NCBI GenBank assembly: GCA_036785705.1
Contig: JAWUZG010000029.1
Span: forward strand, 13,283,501-13,347,500
Source of the DNA: Acanthornis magna
Lineage: Eukaryota > Chordata > Aves > Passeriformes > Acanthizidae
Direction: 5' to 3'
Length of the DNA stretch: 64,000 nt
In this document: piece by piece, positions 36,298-49,850 of the stretch
Layout: each line of letters opens with the position of its first letter
Position numbering within the stretch: the first letter of the stretch is position 1
Position numbers and translations under genes: made by a program
Notes under the pieces: model-generated
What the model saw: the letters and a program-made list of their open reading frames with translations, nothing else
Databases searched by the model: none
Told to the model about the DNA's origin: nothing

Positions 36298-39200
36298 AAA
36301 GCCTGTTTTTAAAGAAACAAAAACTTCAGCAATCTCTATCTGCTCATCAGTCCTGAACCTTTGGACCTCTTCATTAACTGGATGCAAATTTAACAAAGTA
36401 GCAGAAATCATAACAATAATAATGTTCCTGCAAATTTCATACAAATTGATGTCTGGGTGGATTGAGAATAGAGCCAAATGAGCTTGTCCCAGGAGGAAAA
36501 GGGCTTCAGCATGACCTGAACCATCGTCTGTAGTGAGTGACCCGCCAATATCCACCCAGCAGTTTAGTTATACAGTGACTTGTCAGCATATGCACCTCAG
36601 CTCTCATCCCTGTGCCTACAGCTTTTCTTGCTCACTGGGTGGTCAGGAGACATGAGAGTGAACCAAGAGAAAGCAGAGCCATGAGAAGCCTGTGAGGAAC
36701 CCCTGTGGTGGGTAGGAGTTAGGGAGTAAAAGCACAGAAAAGTTGGCATTCCCAGTTTTGCTCCTCAGGAACTAACCTGACTGTTGTTCAGGAGGTTTTT
36801 CCTGCTGCTTCAAAAGAAATTTCTGTCCTCTATGAGAGCTCTCCTTTCTAAGTCAGTGGTGCAGGTTTAGCTCATTGTGGGGCTGATGTACATCTGTGCC
36901 ACTCACCAATTGTTCAGCACAGTGGGACAAAATGAAATGTTTGCTTCTCTCATTGCTTACATGTTGCTTACACCAACCCTACCATTGTGACCAACCCAAA
37001 GCATTCAAAAAATAGCAGTCTGAGAGCCACAGGCACGGCTCTAGTGGAGAGCACTCAACAGTGGTTAGTGCTGATTCCCCAATGGGGGCTCAAGTCTTCT
37101 TTACAGCTAGGGAAACAGATCTAGGGAACATCATGTGCCAGAGATGCTTTGGTTGCATCTGTCCTACAAGTAAACAGAGAAACTTATATCTAGGGACATC
37201 AACCTGGCAACTTTCCCTACCCTTCAGCTCACGATAAACCTTCTGGGTAGAAACTTGGCTAGAAAATTAAAACAAATGCACTTTGATTCAAAGCTGAACA
37301 ACCTCTTCAGTCAGTGGCATCAGAGCTTTTTCTTCTCTCTGGCCACAGAACAAACCAGAAACTGCACAAGACTATTTTCTTTTCCTTGAGGGAAGAAGTC
37401 TAAGATTAAGTAATAATCGATAGCAGATAGTAAATAAACCAATCTCTTAATGCATTGCAAAGGGATTTCAGAGGTCTTTGTGCTGCATGGCAGCCACTTC
37501 GAAAAGAGCAGGCAATCCTCTTTAAAGAGTGGAGACAAAGTGTCTGTGCCAAAGAAAGGTCACACTCAACAGCAAGAATACATGCTAAACCTTAGAAAGC
37601 CTAAAAGCAGATGAGGTAGTAGGACAGATCATTCTCTCTCTAACTGGACAAGGCGTCTTGAATAATATTTGTCACTGCCCTGCTTTACAAAAACCATTGC
37701 AATTCCTAAAGTCAGAGCTATACAAAGTAAAAGCCCTAGAAAATAATGCGGAGACCCATATACTACAGCTTAACATTTTTTAAGAAGATCCTCGAGGATT
37801 CAGAAATAAACTTTCTCCAGGTGAAAAGCAGTCTGAGGCAGTGCTGATGATCTGACATGATGCTGATTATCTGATGCAATGCAGGCTTGTCTGCATTTGC
37901 AGAATAGACACTGTTGTCACAGAAACAAAGGATTGGTGACCAATTGCATCAAAACCTAATCTAATCCCAAATATCTAATATTCATAGCATTAAAATTCTT
38001 AAAATTGTATCCCAGTCAGATCTGATCACATGATTTGCTACCCCTTATATTCTCTTTTTGCACCTTTCTCCCCTTCCAAGCTCTTCCCCATTACCACCTT
38101 CCTCCCCTTCCTAATAACCAGCCAGTGTCTCTTTGCTCTTTCCAGTGGGCCCAGTCTGGCTGATTTTACTCTCTTATCTGATGTTTGTGACATGGTAGTG
38201 TTACAGGAATTTCAGTCTTGGTTGGCAGCTCTGTTACAAGCTGCTACCCCCTGTTTTGTTTTACATGCAGTGTCTCTCTTGGCTGCTGATTCTCAGGGGT
38301 TGGAAGCCATGGCTGGCCTTTTGTCAACACAACAACTACTATGCTTTAATTCTTTATCTGCAATAAGGATGAATCTTTTCTAAAGATATTTTCCTACCTT
38401 GTCCACTTAGACAAATGGACAGTGGACATCCCTTCATTTAAGCACCTGATTTCAAATTAAGGCATTCAAGTGATACTGATGTAAAATTAGGCAAGCAGAC
38501 AAGTAAAAGCACAACCACACATCCCCTCATGTGCTGCTCTTAACCTTTCTCTACTTACCAAAACACAGCTGGGAAGTAGAGCTCCTGTTGTTCACCAAAG
38601 TGAAACAGAGAATAAATTTCAAGATTATTACACCTTTCAGTTATAATCTCCCTCAACCTGCTGCATCAACTTCTTCTTAGGAAGTCCTTACTTTTCACAT
38701 TTCCGGGCTATTTAGTTAAAAATGAACTGAGAAGAAGATAGATGGAGTCCACAGGACACAAAAAGTGTATTCCTATCCCATGGATTCTTAAAACAGCTTT
38801 GCTGCTGTGGTTCCAAATAAAAGAGTCATGGGGTTCCTGTGGCTGCCTTTATTTATATAACAGCATTCAGCAGCTGCTGTCCACCTGTGCCAAATACCCA
38901 ATGTAACCATACCTTCTTAGAAATAAAGAAATGCATTCAAGTGAAGCAGCAGTAGATCCCCATCTCTGAAGCTGGACTGTAGAGTTGCAAGAACAGGTAA
39001 TAGTTTGAATGCTGATAAGCTATAAAGGTATTTTTCTCTTTGGTTTTGGCTAAGTTTCATTTTCTGCTTGCAGTAGTTTAACTGAAGCAGGTTGAGTTTT
39101 CATTGGTGAGTACCTATCTCATGCCCTAAATAGCCTATCATTCAAGCCTGGAGTTTTTATTCTGATGAATTACACTACAGATGTGAAAAATGGAAAGTAA

Positions 39201-39619
39201 CAGTTGGGAACTGCTTTCCTATTATATCTGTCTGAATTGCATTGATTGGTTGCTCAAAAGCAGAACCTGTTTAAGAAATCAAAACAAAATAGTGCAAATG
39301 AAAGAATCTGAGGAGAGACAAGAGGAACTTAAAATTCACAGTCTATCCATTCTGCATACTTTGGATTCAAATGTTAAAAGAAATAAAAAACACTTCTGGC
39401 TATAAGTGATACATGACTGAGATGTGCTCTAAATTAAAAGCTTTGGATTTGATAAACTGTATAACGATGCCATGAATATTTAGAAGTACTACCACTTTTA
39501 GCAGGGGAAAGAAATCTCCATGATAGTATGCCCTTCAGCTCTCATGGGGCTAAACCAAAAAAATAATGGATTATAAAATTTAGCCTTGATCTTAGGATAA
39601 AACTGAAAACTCTAAAATA
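36298..39619. other. noncoding DNA, nothing assigned
   Basis: No gene is supported. A plus-strand frame of 117 codons at 38030-38383 is leucine- and serine-rich and preceded by pyrimidine-rich sequence, but no protein family is recognised and frame length is within chance. An imperfect 19-bp tandem pair (TGCTGATGATCTGACATGA and TGCTGATTATCTGATGCAA) is at 37842-37879. Confidence 0.55.
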
Positions 39620-39783
39620 GGTGGGGGTTTTTGTGGTTTGGTGTGGGGTTTTTTTTTTTGTTTGGTTTGGTTTGGTTTTTTTGGGGGGAGGTTGGTTGTT
39701 TGGTTTGGGGGGTGGTTTTTTTGGGTGTTTTGGTGGTTTTTTTGTTGTTGTTGGGGTTTTTTGTTTTGTTTTGGGTTTTTTTG
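39620..39783. repeat. 164-bp G/T-only tract
   Basis: Only G and T occur over 164 bases, with a single A at 39689. G-blocks of two to six alternate irregularly with T-runs up to about ten, with no fixed repeat unit. Frames through it on plus read as Phe/Gly/Val/Trp/Leu-rich and on minus as Lys/Asn/Pro/Thr-rich, and are artefacts of composition. The G-blocks are mostly too far apart for a canonical three-tetrad G-quadruplex with loops of seven or less, but two-tetrad or long-loop forms are possible. The extreme strand asymmetry is the notable property. Confidence 0.95.
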
Positions 39784-41266
39784 CTGATGTTCTGCTCCAT
39801 TACCTGTCCAAGAAAGTAGTAGATGGTTGTAAAAGATTCAGAGAAGTATATAGCTAGGGAGAGAGTAAATACAGGTGGGTGATTTTATCATCTGTATAGC
39901 TTTGAAGGCTACATAGAAATACATTGAAGTGGTTAAAAAAAGGAGCTGGAAGGCTGGAATAAGGGTAGGCATGGTGTGGAGCCAGTCCATCTCAAAGCAA
40001 ACTGGAGATCAGTTGAAATTCCTCACATTATTCTGGATTTCTGAAAAAAATTTCACTAAATTCTGACTCCATTTATTTTCTAGATTTACTAGTACAACAG
40101 TCCTTGCTTGGTGAAACTGGTGCCCTAAGGGTTTGGTTCTACATGCTATTCAGAGCCTTATCCCCAGTATGGGTTCTTTGAATTTTCATGCGGGCACCAA
40201 ACTTTCTCAGAGCAACATACAGCTTTAGGACTTAATTTAAAGTGTGACAAGCACATGGGAGGCTAAAAGCTGAAGACTGTAATTGATGCAGCAATGTGTT
40301 TTACTATGTACATTACTTTCTAATGCTTTAGCTTTAAAATCAGAAGCATTTTATTTCTTTTAGTGTGAATATTGAATCTGATAAGGTAAAATCAGGCAAG
40401 TTACCCGTGCTGAAGGTTTGCCATTTAAAGCTAACCAGGAGGTTTGATAGAGAAATTGGAGGCTGAGTTTGCCTGACCTTCAGAAGCCGTGACAAACACT
40501 GAGAAATAGAGGGGGGCACCTCCACCAAAGCCAGCTGATCTGCTCACAAGTGCTAGGGTGTCTGGGCACATTAAACTGGCAAAACAAAAAGCACCAAGGA
40601 TGGATATATTTGGAAAAGAAAAAAAAAAAAATTGACAGAAAAGTTCTGGTTCCTAAAAGGTAAAGACAGCAGGGGGTTCGCAGTTTAATAAGCAGGCAAG
40701 AAAGCCAGCATTAATTAAGGTCTGTGGAATAGGCATCAGAAATATGATGAGAGAGGTCAGGAGGCTACAGACAAGTATACTGACCTCGTGAAGACAGAGC
40801 AGAGCTGTGAATCCAGTCTTCTGCAGCATGGAGGGAGACTTTGTGAGGACGAAGCGGGTATGACCTCAGGTAACTGGAATCTTCTCTGGAGCTGCCATTC
40901 CTCTGGTGACTCATTTATGTTTATTTGTTTTACTGATACTCTTCTTGCTCTCCTGTTGATTTCTACCATAGTGTTCTCATTTGTGCTTTGCTGATTTAAA
41001 CACTTGCAAGTTCTCGGAAGACAAAAGAAGATGCACTGATGAGACCCCCTGCTTCAGAAGGGGAAGGAATATACATGAAAATAACAGTTCACTTATAGTG
41101 ACTTAAAGCTTTGGACATCCATGCATATCTGCGAATGGTGGGCAAAGCCTCTCTGTCTCTCTGCTATAGGAGCCACAGTACGTGAACATTAAGAGAGGAA
41201 CCACTTAGAAGTCATATCCTTTGAGATGACTGAGAAACAGCTGGGAGAACAAAGAATAGGACAAAA
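39784..41266. other. noncoding DNA, nothing assigned
   Basis: This is unique sequence with an A-run near 40619-40631. No gene or repeat family is seen. Confidence 0.6.
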
Positions 41267-41294
41267 ATTTATTGTGTAAAACTACACAATAAAT
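41267..41294. repeat. perfect 12-bp inverted repeat, 4-base loop
   Basis: ATTTATTGTGTA at 41267-41278 is followed by AAAC and by its exact complement TACACAATAAAT at 41283-41294. The flanks do not extend the pairing, so a transcript would give a short 12-bp stem. This is too short for a microRNA precursor. It is A+T-rich, has no T-run for a terminator, and has no target duplication that would mark it as a transposon end. Confidence 0.9.
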
Positions 41295-43694
41295 CAACAG
41301 GAAGTAGCAGTCAGGCACGCAATAAGCCATGACAAATGCAGGTATGAGAAATAAAGTCATAAAGAACAGAGACAGACATCTGGTATGTATCTCAGCAGGT
41401 TTTTTGCAGAATAAACAGCAAATAAATATAAATAAATAGCTCATTTGTGATCTAGTTTAACAAATAAAAAGCATAATAACAATGACATTTCCAGATGCCA
41501 GTAACTATGTCTCTAGCAACCTCAGTCAGGCAACTCACCTACTTTCTATGAGCATCTTGTTTCATATGACTGTGTTACTTTTAAAACATTATTCAATTGA
41601 TTTTCATGGGGACTAATTTTAACACACACTTTTCCCTAAAAAGTAAGAGTAAATATTTGGTATTTGGATGTCACAGTTTTTGCTCTCTGAATATAATGGA
41701 AAAAGAGAAGAGAAATTACAGTTATATCATCAGGCCTTTGATTTGCCTTTGGAGAAAGCAAAAGTGGTCTGTGCTCTTCAAGCTGAAAATCAGAAATCTC
41801 TACATCTTTTGCCATCTCCTTTCTGGGTTCCTGGAACTGGACATTGCATCAGATGTTTATTGTTAAAATAATACACAAAATACATGAAAAGATGTTGTTT
41901 TGGTTTTTTTCTTGGAAAAAGGAGTTCATTATTTCGGGGGCTTACTCTGCTGAGATTTAGGTACCGAAAGGACAGTAACCAAACAAGTCAGGGAGAGTAA
42001 TGACAACTCTGAATATAAGGCCCCTTCTGTGAGAATGCAATGGGACAGGCTCATTTCATTCAACTAACACTGCACCTATGTTCCAAACCCTGCAGGATAA
42101 GCTCCCTAAGAAGCAGGTATGTTGTATACCATCCATAATCCTCAAAAACTCAGCTAACAAAACAGCTGCCAGAAAAACCCAGAAGCATTGAAGAAGACCT
42201 GAAAAGACTGGATTGCTCTAGGAGTGAGTGAGCTGCTTCCTGGGTGAGGTTCTTCCTTCCTGTGTCCCCCAAAAAGGGGTTCCCTGTGGAACTGACAACT
42301 CCCCTGATTCTGTCAGATGTTAGGCTTAGTGTCCTCACAGGGACTGCTGTGCAGGATGTTGGTAATTAAACAGAACCATCTGTTTAACCTGCTGACACAG
42401 GCCTTAAGCTAAAAGGTCTCTCTGGGACACTCTGAACAGCCCACTGATCATTCCTGCCCTGCAAGAAGGGAATTGTCTGGCAGGAGTATCAGTGTGTGGT
42501 TTAAGCAATGGTGAGTGTCAAATATTGACATTTTGAAAGAGCCCACGCTGAAGAACTGTATGGAGACAGAGACCACCAGCCTGTCTGGTAAAGCCATTCT
42601 GATAGGGATTGACTTACCTGAAGTACACTTCAGATAAGTCCTTACTCATGTGACTTACCAAAGCAATAAATATGTATCTTTTAATTTGGGTAATTATTTT
42701 GGCATGCATGAAATCTCTGTTGATATCATATTGCCAAACTATGAAGAACAGGTGGAAGCTTTTTGTTGTAAAATAGAGTGCAATAATCAGTAACTCGACA
42801 GATACATGCTTCTTTAATTTAAATATTGACAGAGAAACACACATTATTTGATCTTCTATCCTATATGGAATTGTTCTTACATCAGGATTACAGAATTTCC
42901 TAATGAAATTAATTGCATCCACCTTTGAAAGATGCATATGTTTTGGGTTGGGTTTGTTCTTTTTCTGAAAAACAGGTTCCCAAGAAAGGGGAAGCCTGAG
43001 CAGTGGTGGGAACACAGAAGTGAAAAGCACCTCCTGATAAGCTACATGTTGATTTTAGGTTTTGCCCTTAGGTATGACAGCTGGAAGAGTTTACTTGAAA
43101 TTGAATATAGACTCACAGCAGAGGATTGTTGGCACATTCTACAACTAGGAGGAAAAAAATAGGAGAAATGGAACAGACAGAATTCAGGTACATGTCTTTC
43201 TGAGTTTCTTTCAAAACTACCCTCTTCTGACTGTATCTAAAGAGACCCTCATGTGACTGATACTCCCCGGCATGTAGTGTATCATAACCAAAAAATTATT
43301 ATTACAGGCATCTCTGTAAACTAATATTTCTCGAAAATATTTACCTCTGGTTCTCCTCTTGCAAAAAAAAAAAAAATAATAATTAAGCCCACATTTTTAA
43401 CTATTTTTCCCCATATTGTTGCACACTGGGGTTCCCAGATTTCCTCTCTCCCCCTCCAAACCCTCTTGAAAACAACAGCCAGAGGAAGAAATAGAATGGT
43501 GCAGAGGACCTATATGGAAAGAAACCTTTTTGGGGTGGGCAAGAAGAAGTTCATTTTCTGGTAGTTTTTGCTCCAACCTGCCTCCTCTTTCTTGTTCTAG
43601 AAAGACAGAGCCGTGAGCACTTTTTCCAGCAAGTCTATTCAATGGTTTCAGCCCTCCTTCCTGGTTGTAAGTGATCCATGGATTCCTTTTGATT
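41295..43694. other. noncoding DNA, nothing assigned
   Basis: No gene is seen. The minus-strand frame of 138 codons at 42614-43030 is one of the longest in the window but A+T-rich, with no domain I recognise. A run of 14 A is at 43363-43376. Confidence 0.55.
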
Positions 43695-43810
43695 TTCATT
43701 AATTTGGTGGCTATTCAAATAAACCGAATGAATGGTTTATGCAAATGTGACTGTTGCTTTGAGAGCCTGCTCATTATTCAAGCTGTGTGATTGATTGTCT
43801 AAGTCTCAGG
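43695..43810. promoter_or_regulatory. candidate regulatory block with octamer motif
   Basis: A perfect POU octamer, ATGCAAAT (43739-43746), sits among CATTAATTTGG, ATTCAAATAAACC, GCTCATTATTCAAG and TGTGATTGATTGTC segments within 115 bp. The block is non-repetitive. Inference: an enhancer-type element. The octamer alone occurs by chance about once or twice in a window of this size on two strands. Confidence 0.25.
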
Positions 43811-46800
43811 GTATTGTTTCTACTCCAGCAGTGGAGAAGTCCTACAACCAAAAGGAGATTTCAAGATGGCCAAACACCATCAGGGCTGTTCCTCACACAA
43901 ACATCAGTTATTACCAGTGTCTAAAATATTTCCCCTTTCTGCAAAATAAAAAGTCACATATAAACAAAGCCAAGGCTTCTGACATACAAAGCAAAGGGAA
44001 CAGGATAATTAAACAAGGCCGCTACTTCTCCCCTATACAAATTTTCATGAATATTTCACTCACCCAGGAAAAATCTTTGAAATTATTTGAAATTCATTTG
44101 CAAATATGTAAAAATAATTTGTCATATAGGAGATCTTCAAGGGAAGTGTCTTTATGACTTGGTCAGTGGTGTTGCTGAGCTGATAAGATAAGCTACCTTA
44201 AATTCATGTTCTTTTTTAGGTGATTGCCTTTATAAATAAGTTGATATTGGTATTATTCACCAGGTATCGACAGCTAGTCACTGACAGTGGCATGCACTGG
44301 AATCAGTAGTGCTTGAGAAAAAGTGGTCAGAGCAGCCAAGTAAATATTTTGTGAAGAAGTCCATTGTTTAAGATCATAAATAGGGGATCTGAATGCTGAA
44401 TGGAAGGTACTTCAGCCTGTTCTTCCTCAGTCTTCCCTTTCCTTAACCCTTACAAAGTTGCTACACTTGTGTAGGTCTTCTGTAAAAAAAGAACAACATC
44501 TAAAGCCCATTTTATCATGCAGATTAATAGAAAATGAAAGAATACACAGGGAAAGGGAGTATTCTATAAATTGGTATGTATGGAGGTAGAGTCCTGGGTC
44601 AGACAAACACTTAGCATGACCTATAATTTTTTTTTCCACTCTGTATTTCACTGGGAAAGGGTAATTTAGGGTATTTTTCTGTCACTGTGTTTCTGTCTTT
44701 GAATACTACATGTGATTTCCCCTGCCCTTTATTTACAGGGTCCCTACATTTTATGGTAGCCAGCATGACAGCACAGGGGAACTCAGGGCAACACAGCTCC
44801 CAGAAATCTTGAATTTCCCAATCATTTATCCCTTAGCCTTTTTTTTCCCCTCCAAATAATGGTCTCATAGCAAGTCCTGGTATAATAGTCTTATAGTCAA
44901 ATGCACTGGAGGTCTTTTTAAAGACATGTGGATACTGCCCTTCAGCAGGAGACTTGCCCTTCCTTTTACCTCTGTTCTGCCCCATTTTTGAACTCTTCCA
45001 GCCCTTTTGTCACAAACCCAGAAAGTCACCTTGTTGCACCCTTCTGCAGTCCCTCTCTGCATCAGGTGGCCCTTGCTAATTTGTCTTGAAGCTGCCTCTG
45101 TTCTTTTTCCCTGCTTCAAAATCATTTTTCTGCACTGCTGCCTTTATAGGAAAATTTATTGATTTGAATAGAAAATCCATGTTGTTACTTCCTTCCCCTG
45201 ACCCCTGTTTATTGACAATATTTGGAGGGATGGGAACTTTGTACATCTGGAAAGCACCTACAGCAGAGAGAGATTCTCAGCAACAAAATCTTCACAATCA
45301 AAATAAGATTGTGTTGTGTTTACAGAAAACATTTTGGTTTCTGTGAGCCAACACTGCACCTTCCACAGCTATTTCACTCCTTCCCTGAAAGAAATCTTTA
45401 CCCTCATATGTGAAATGTGTTTCCTCTTGTACACTGAATAACTTTGGTCTTTAATCTTTTATCTAGATCTCAAAATACTGCATCTGCAGCATCACAGCTC
45501 TTTACTTCATCTAATGACTGAACTTCCTGATCCCAGACATTTAATCTCTGTGTGTAAGCATATCAAGCTGGCTTGGAAAATGAGAATTGCAAATCAGATT
45601 CTCCAGAAGAGAAGTCAAAGTCTCCCATTATATGGGCAACATAATTGTTTAATCTAAAAGGACAGATACAAAGCAACATCTAAAGATTGGATATCAATTA
45701 ATATTCCCCCTAATTTCCCAAAAGAAAATTAGTCTTCACACGTTTACCCAAAAAAGGTCAGATCATTACCTGGTATCTTCTGACACAACCCAGCTGAAGA
45801 GATTAGGGCCGAGATGCTGGTTTATACCAGCTAAGGATTTTGCCCCCATGTTTGCTAACACTGCTGTGGTGTTGTTCTTCTGCCTGTTGACTTTTTCATT
45901 AGTTAGCAAATATGAGATTTATTTTGATGAATAGGACAAGTGCCTTCCATTTGCTCTTGTAATTAAGGTACATGATCAACCACTTGTTATTTAAAAGCAT
46001 GATGAACCTTTAAGGTCTACTTAAAGAAAAAAAAAAGTGCTTTGCCTATACAGCACCATGTGGAAGCCTTTAAAAAGCTGTAGATATTTAGAGAAAACAA
46101 TTTTAAAGTCCTTACAAGCTAAGTACTTTGCACAGATACATTTATAGAGCTCTTTCCATTTTCCCACAAGAACAGTAACTCTGTAATTGAAATAAAAGCA
46201 TAAAAGCATTAAAGTTTAGGTGGCCATGAAGCTCACATTCACTGCACAAATATTCCCAATATTAATTAAAATGTATTGACTGTAAAAATATTAACCCCAT
46301 TCTAAGGCAGGTAGAGAGAGGAACATTGAATTAAGCTACAGTAATGATTTATTTCTTTTGCTGGTACATTGCATTTAAACATTCCCACTGAATCCCAGTC
46401 TGCATGAATAACTGAAATTCTCATGTGTCAGAGAAAGGCTGGTTTTATGGAATTTCCACCTAGGTCTGAAGCAGGAGAGATTACCTCATGAGGGAGCCTG
46501 TTCCTAAGTAAACTGCAGGTAGATAAGATATTCTCAGGAGACTCATCTCTCTTCCTGAACTTCTTTGTGCTTAATGCTGCTGCAGTAACTTCCAAACTTT
46601 ATATTGCATCATCACATTACAGCAGCACAAGGAGAATGGCCTTGAAATGTGTGTGATAAGTTTGCTTTTAGATATAGGCAAAGATAACCAAAGATATACC
46701 AGGGTTTACCTTGCCCAAATATTTACAGGAAAGGGAAAACTCCTTAAAAGGCCAATGTAAATAACAGGAGAAAATGATTGTTTGCATTCTTATCTTGTGA

Positions 46801-49639
46801 GCTAAAGCATTAAAGAATTCAGCAACTTGCTTAGAGACACACGGAGTGTGATTCTTGATCCGATGCTGCTTGCCACCAGACCAGTGCTTTACCCAGTGTT
46901 AACTCACAACTTCAGTGTAAAGCTCATCTTTTCTTTCTCATTCTTTTACTAGAAAGAGTTGAGAGAAGCTATTAGAAAACTGGCAACAAATATTTGTAGA
47001 GAAGCCATTTCAAAATTATCAAGTAACCCATAACAGCAATCTTCATTTTACTGGCACAATTTGCTAAAATTCTTTTAAAAGGACAAGTGCACTTCATTTG
47101 AAAAGATACAAACAGATGAAACTTTTTCATGGTGCAAAAAGATGTGAAAAATTTGCGCCTTCCAAAATATGAGGTTCTGGCCCACGGCAAAGTACCTACC
47201 AGGCACATATACAAAAATGTTCTAGAACAAATATTTTTAGTAGTGGAGCTTTCATGAGCAGCAGAAGCCACAGGAAAGCACAAACTAGAGATAAAGTGAA
47301 GGTAATGGACTGAAAAAAGAGTGCAGCTCTGAAGAATAGCCTAGAAAGAGTACCATCTGGGCAGAATTATGTCTAAAAGATGTTGGCAATTAAATATGCC
47401 CTATTCTATTCCTTGTGGGTTTAGGAAAATGGGATTCTTCCATTTTCTAAAATATTTTTTGTTTCTTTTGCCCACCACCAACCAGCAGAACCTCAAATCT
47501 GACTTTTCTAAAAGAGGACAATTTTTCCTGTTTACTAGACAAACATGGTTTGTTTATATCCACTAACCGTGTGAAAATAAATACTGTAAAGTTTCTCACA
47601 TTATATTATATAGATTTTTTTTTTTAATGTATGGAGACCTGGTGATAAATTTCGGCCTAAATTTTGAACTGCAGAAGATCAAAATTCAGATATTAGACAC
47701 GTATTAGAACAGGTAAATAAGCTGAGTCATTTAGGAATAACTCAGCACTTCTTATTTAAGATACCTTCAAAAGTTTAACACTGAGCTCTGACTTCTAAAA
47801 TGTCAGTTTCCTTCCTCAAGAAAGAACATCCGTTTTCAAGTAGCAGCATATATTTGTTAGACTCACTGTCAGAGTTGTGCCAGAACTCTTTGGGTAAAAA
47901 ATTACTGTCCTCTGGTGAAAGGAAGTTCATGCACTGGGCCATTTCAAACTGCCATTCAGATCAGCTGAGGAATAGCATGGAAAATGCAAAAACTTTGAGA
48001 TATGGTCTAACACTGATCTTATCTATCAGATTTGCTACCCTAACATTGGTTAGGAAATTTTGTGCTAAGTACATTGATCTCAGCCTTCAAAGACTTTTTC
48101 CAGCTTCATTTTTAAGGTTTAACGAATCCAGGTAAAGCCTGGATTACTCAAGATACACCTTTGAAGAAATACAAGTCTTCTCAAACTCAAAAACAATACT
48201 GATTTTGAACCACATTCCCTTTATAGAATTTATTAAAGAAAGGCCAAACTAAGACTATAACCATTGACTCAGTAAAGCAGCAGGAGATACAGATTCTTCC
48301 ACCAAAACAAAAAACGAGGCTCTAGCACTGGTCACAATATATCCGTTTTCCACTTACCACAAACAATATCTCACAAGTCCGTTCCCAAAACCTGATGTTG
48401 TCAGTTCTGAACCACCTGTGTTTACCTACAGTTTATGATTCATGAATATTCATACATCTTTGATGTCTAAAGTATAGAACCTGTCTTTCATTTTTTTCCC
48501 CTTGCTCACTTTGAAGTTGTCAGCAGAACTCAGATAATGCCCACATGATTATGTTAAGGACCTAATTTCTCCCCAGATAAATCTACATATCCATCCACTT
48601 CTTGTTTTCATCTTTTCCTTTGCTGCCAATCCATTCATATGCTTTCTCTCACACCTTTAATTCTTTCCTATTTTCTACTTTTAGTGTTTTTTTCCTTTTT
48701 TTAAATTTTGCTCATTTATCTTTATTGCTGAATGCTTTGCATTGTTTCCCCTCTACTTTCTTGTTCGTTGTTTTTTTCTTCAGTCTTTCAAAGTATTTCA
48801 GCCATCTTCCAAATGGCCTTTTATCCTACTCCTAACTCATTTTTAGACTGTTCCTTTCAACTTATTTTCTTCTGTTTTGTTACCCATTTTCTTTAGATTT
48901 CTTTTCAACAGGTCTGACTTTCTCAAAATGTTTCCCTGGAAATACCTCTGATATCCTGGCAATGTTTGAACCAAGATGATTTCCTCTCCATAGGTGAAAA
49001 TAGCATGAAAGAATGGACTTGACATCAAAGGCCCCAAAAGACACAGCCTCTGTTAAGAGCCGCTCTAAATGTCCAGAGGAATTCCTAATTAAGATAATAA
49101 GTACTTTTTCTCACATGTAGTGCAATGCTGTGATAATATATGTTATACTCTCTGTGAGAAATGAAATGTGACATTAGACAGAAGTTGAAATATGCCAGGG
49201 AAACACAGTTTAAAGGACTACCTGGTCTGACGTTCTCCACAGATCTGAATACAAAATGCTATGTGAGCATCAGACTACAACCCTACTGAAAGAAAAAAAA
49301 TGGATAAAACCAGCACTAATAATGCCTAAACTTTGAATTTCTTCAGCACATCCATACAAATAGCAGTTTTACTGTGAAAACAATAGTGTACATATGCATG
49401 CGTAGAAGTTTGGTCTGGCTGTTATGGAATACAATGTTTAATGGTCCACAGGAGGCACAATGTACATATTGTACTAATTACACTCTGAAGATATTCTCTC
49501 TGGTTTCTGTCAGGAGCAGAGAACACAGCGTGTGCATATTGTTTCCTGCCTGATTTGTTCAACACTCGGGCTTTTAAGGCAGAACATCTCTAATTCAGCA
49601 TGGGCAGTCCTTATGGCTGCAAATGTGGGTCTCAATATT
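43811..49639. other. noncoding DNA, nothing assigned
   Basis: No gene is supported. Chance frames include 120 codons at 43795-44157 (plus) and 111 codons at 47800-48135 (plus). A second octamer-like segment (TTCATTTGCAAATATG) lies near 44093-44108. A T/C-rich low-complexity stretch lies at about 48600-48840. A CACAATC/GATTGTG inverted repeat with a 7-base loop lies near 45293-45313. No transposon family is recognised. Confidence 0.55.
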
Positions 49640-49850
49640 GTCAACACCAGCTTTAAAAAGATATAATAATAATATGGAAACGGGCTTGCCTTTTTGTGTG
49701 TCGTGTGAACTGGAGCCATTACAAGAGAGCTCTTCATCACAGTCACAAATAATGTGTATGGAAGTGCTTCAGTCTGGCTTAACCTGCTTTGAAAATGTTT
49801 TGGCAGAGCCTTTAGCCACTGGCTTAAATGTTGTTGCCTGAAGATCCCTC
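49640..49850. promoter_or_regulatory. weak candidate conserved noncoding block
   Basis: This is balanced unique sequence with retained CpGs (AAACGGGC, GTCGTG), a CACAAATAATGTG palindrome-like segment, AAGAGAGCTCTTC (a palindrome GAAGAGAGCTCTTC-like core) and a CCATTACAAG segment. It lies inside a 146-codon minus-strand frame (49510-49950), the longest in the window. That translation shows no domain or homologue I know, and a 72-codon frame overlaps on plus. Whether the frame or the regulatory reading is real is undecided, and both are weak. Confidence 0.15.

Noticed and set aside
37613..37624. TGAGGTAGTAGG, identical to the first 12 bases of let-7
   Set aside because: The following bases diverge from let-7, and no complementary arm lies within 100 bases downstream, so no hairpin forms. 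A chance match.
38030..38383. 117-codon frame preceded by a pyrimidine-rich stretch that looks like a splice acceptor
   Set aside because: No homologous family is recognised, there is no matching donor I trust, and the length is within chance for this window.
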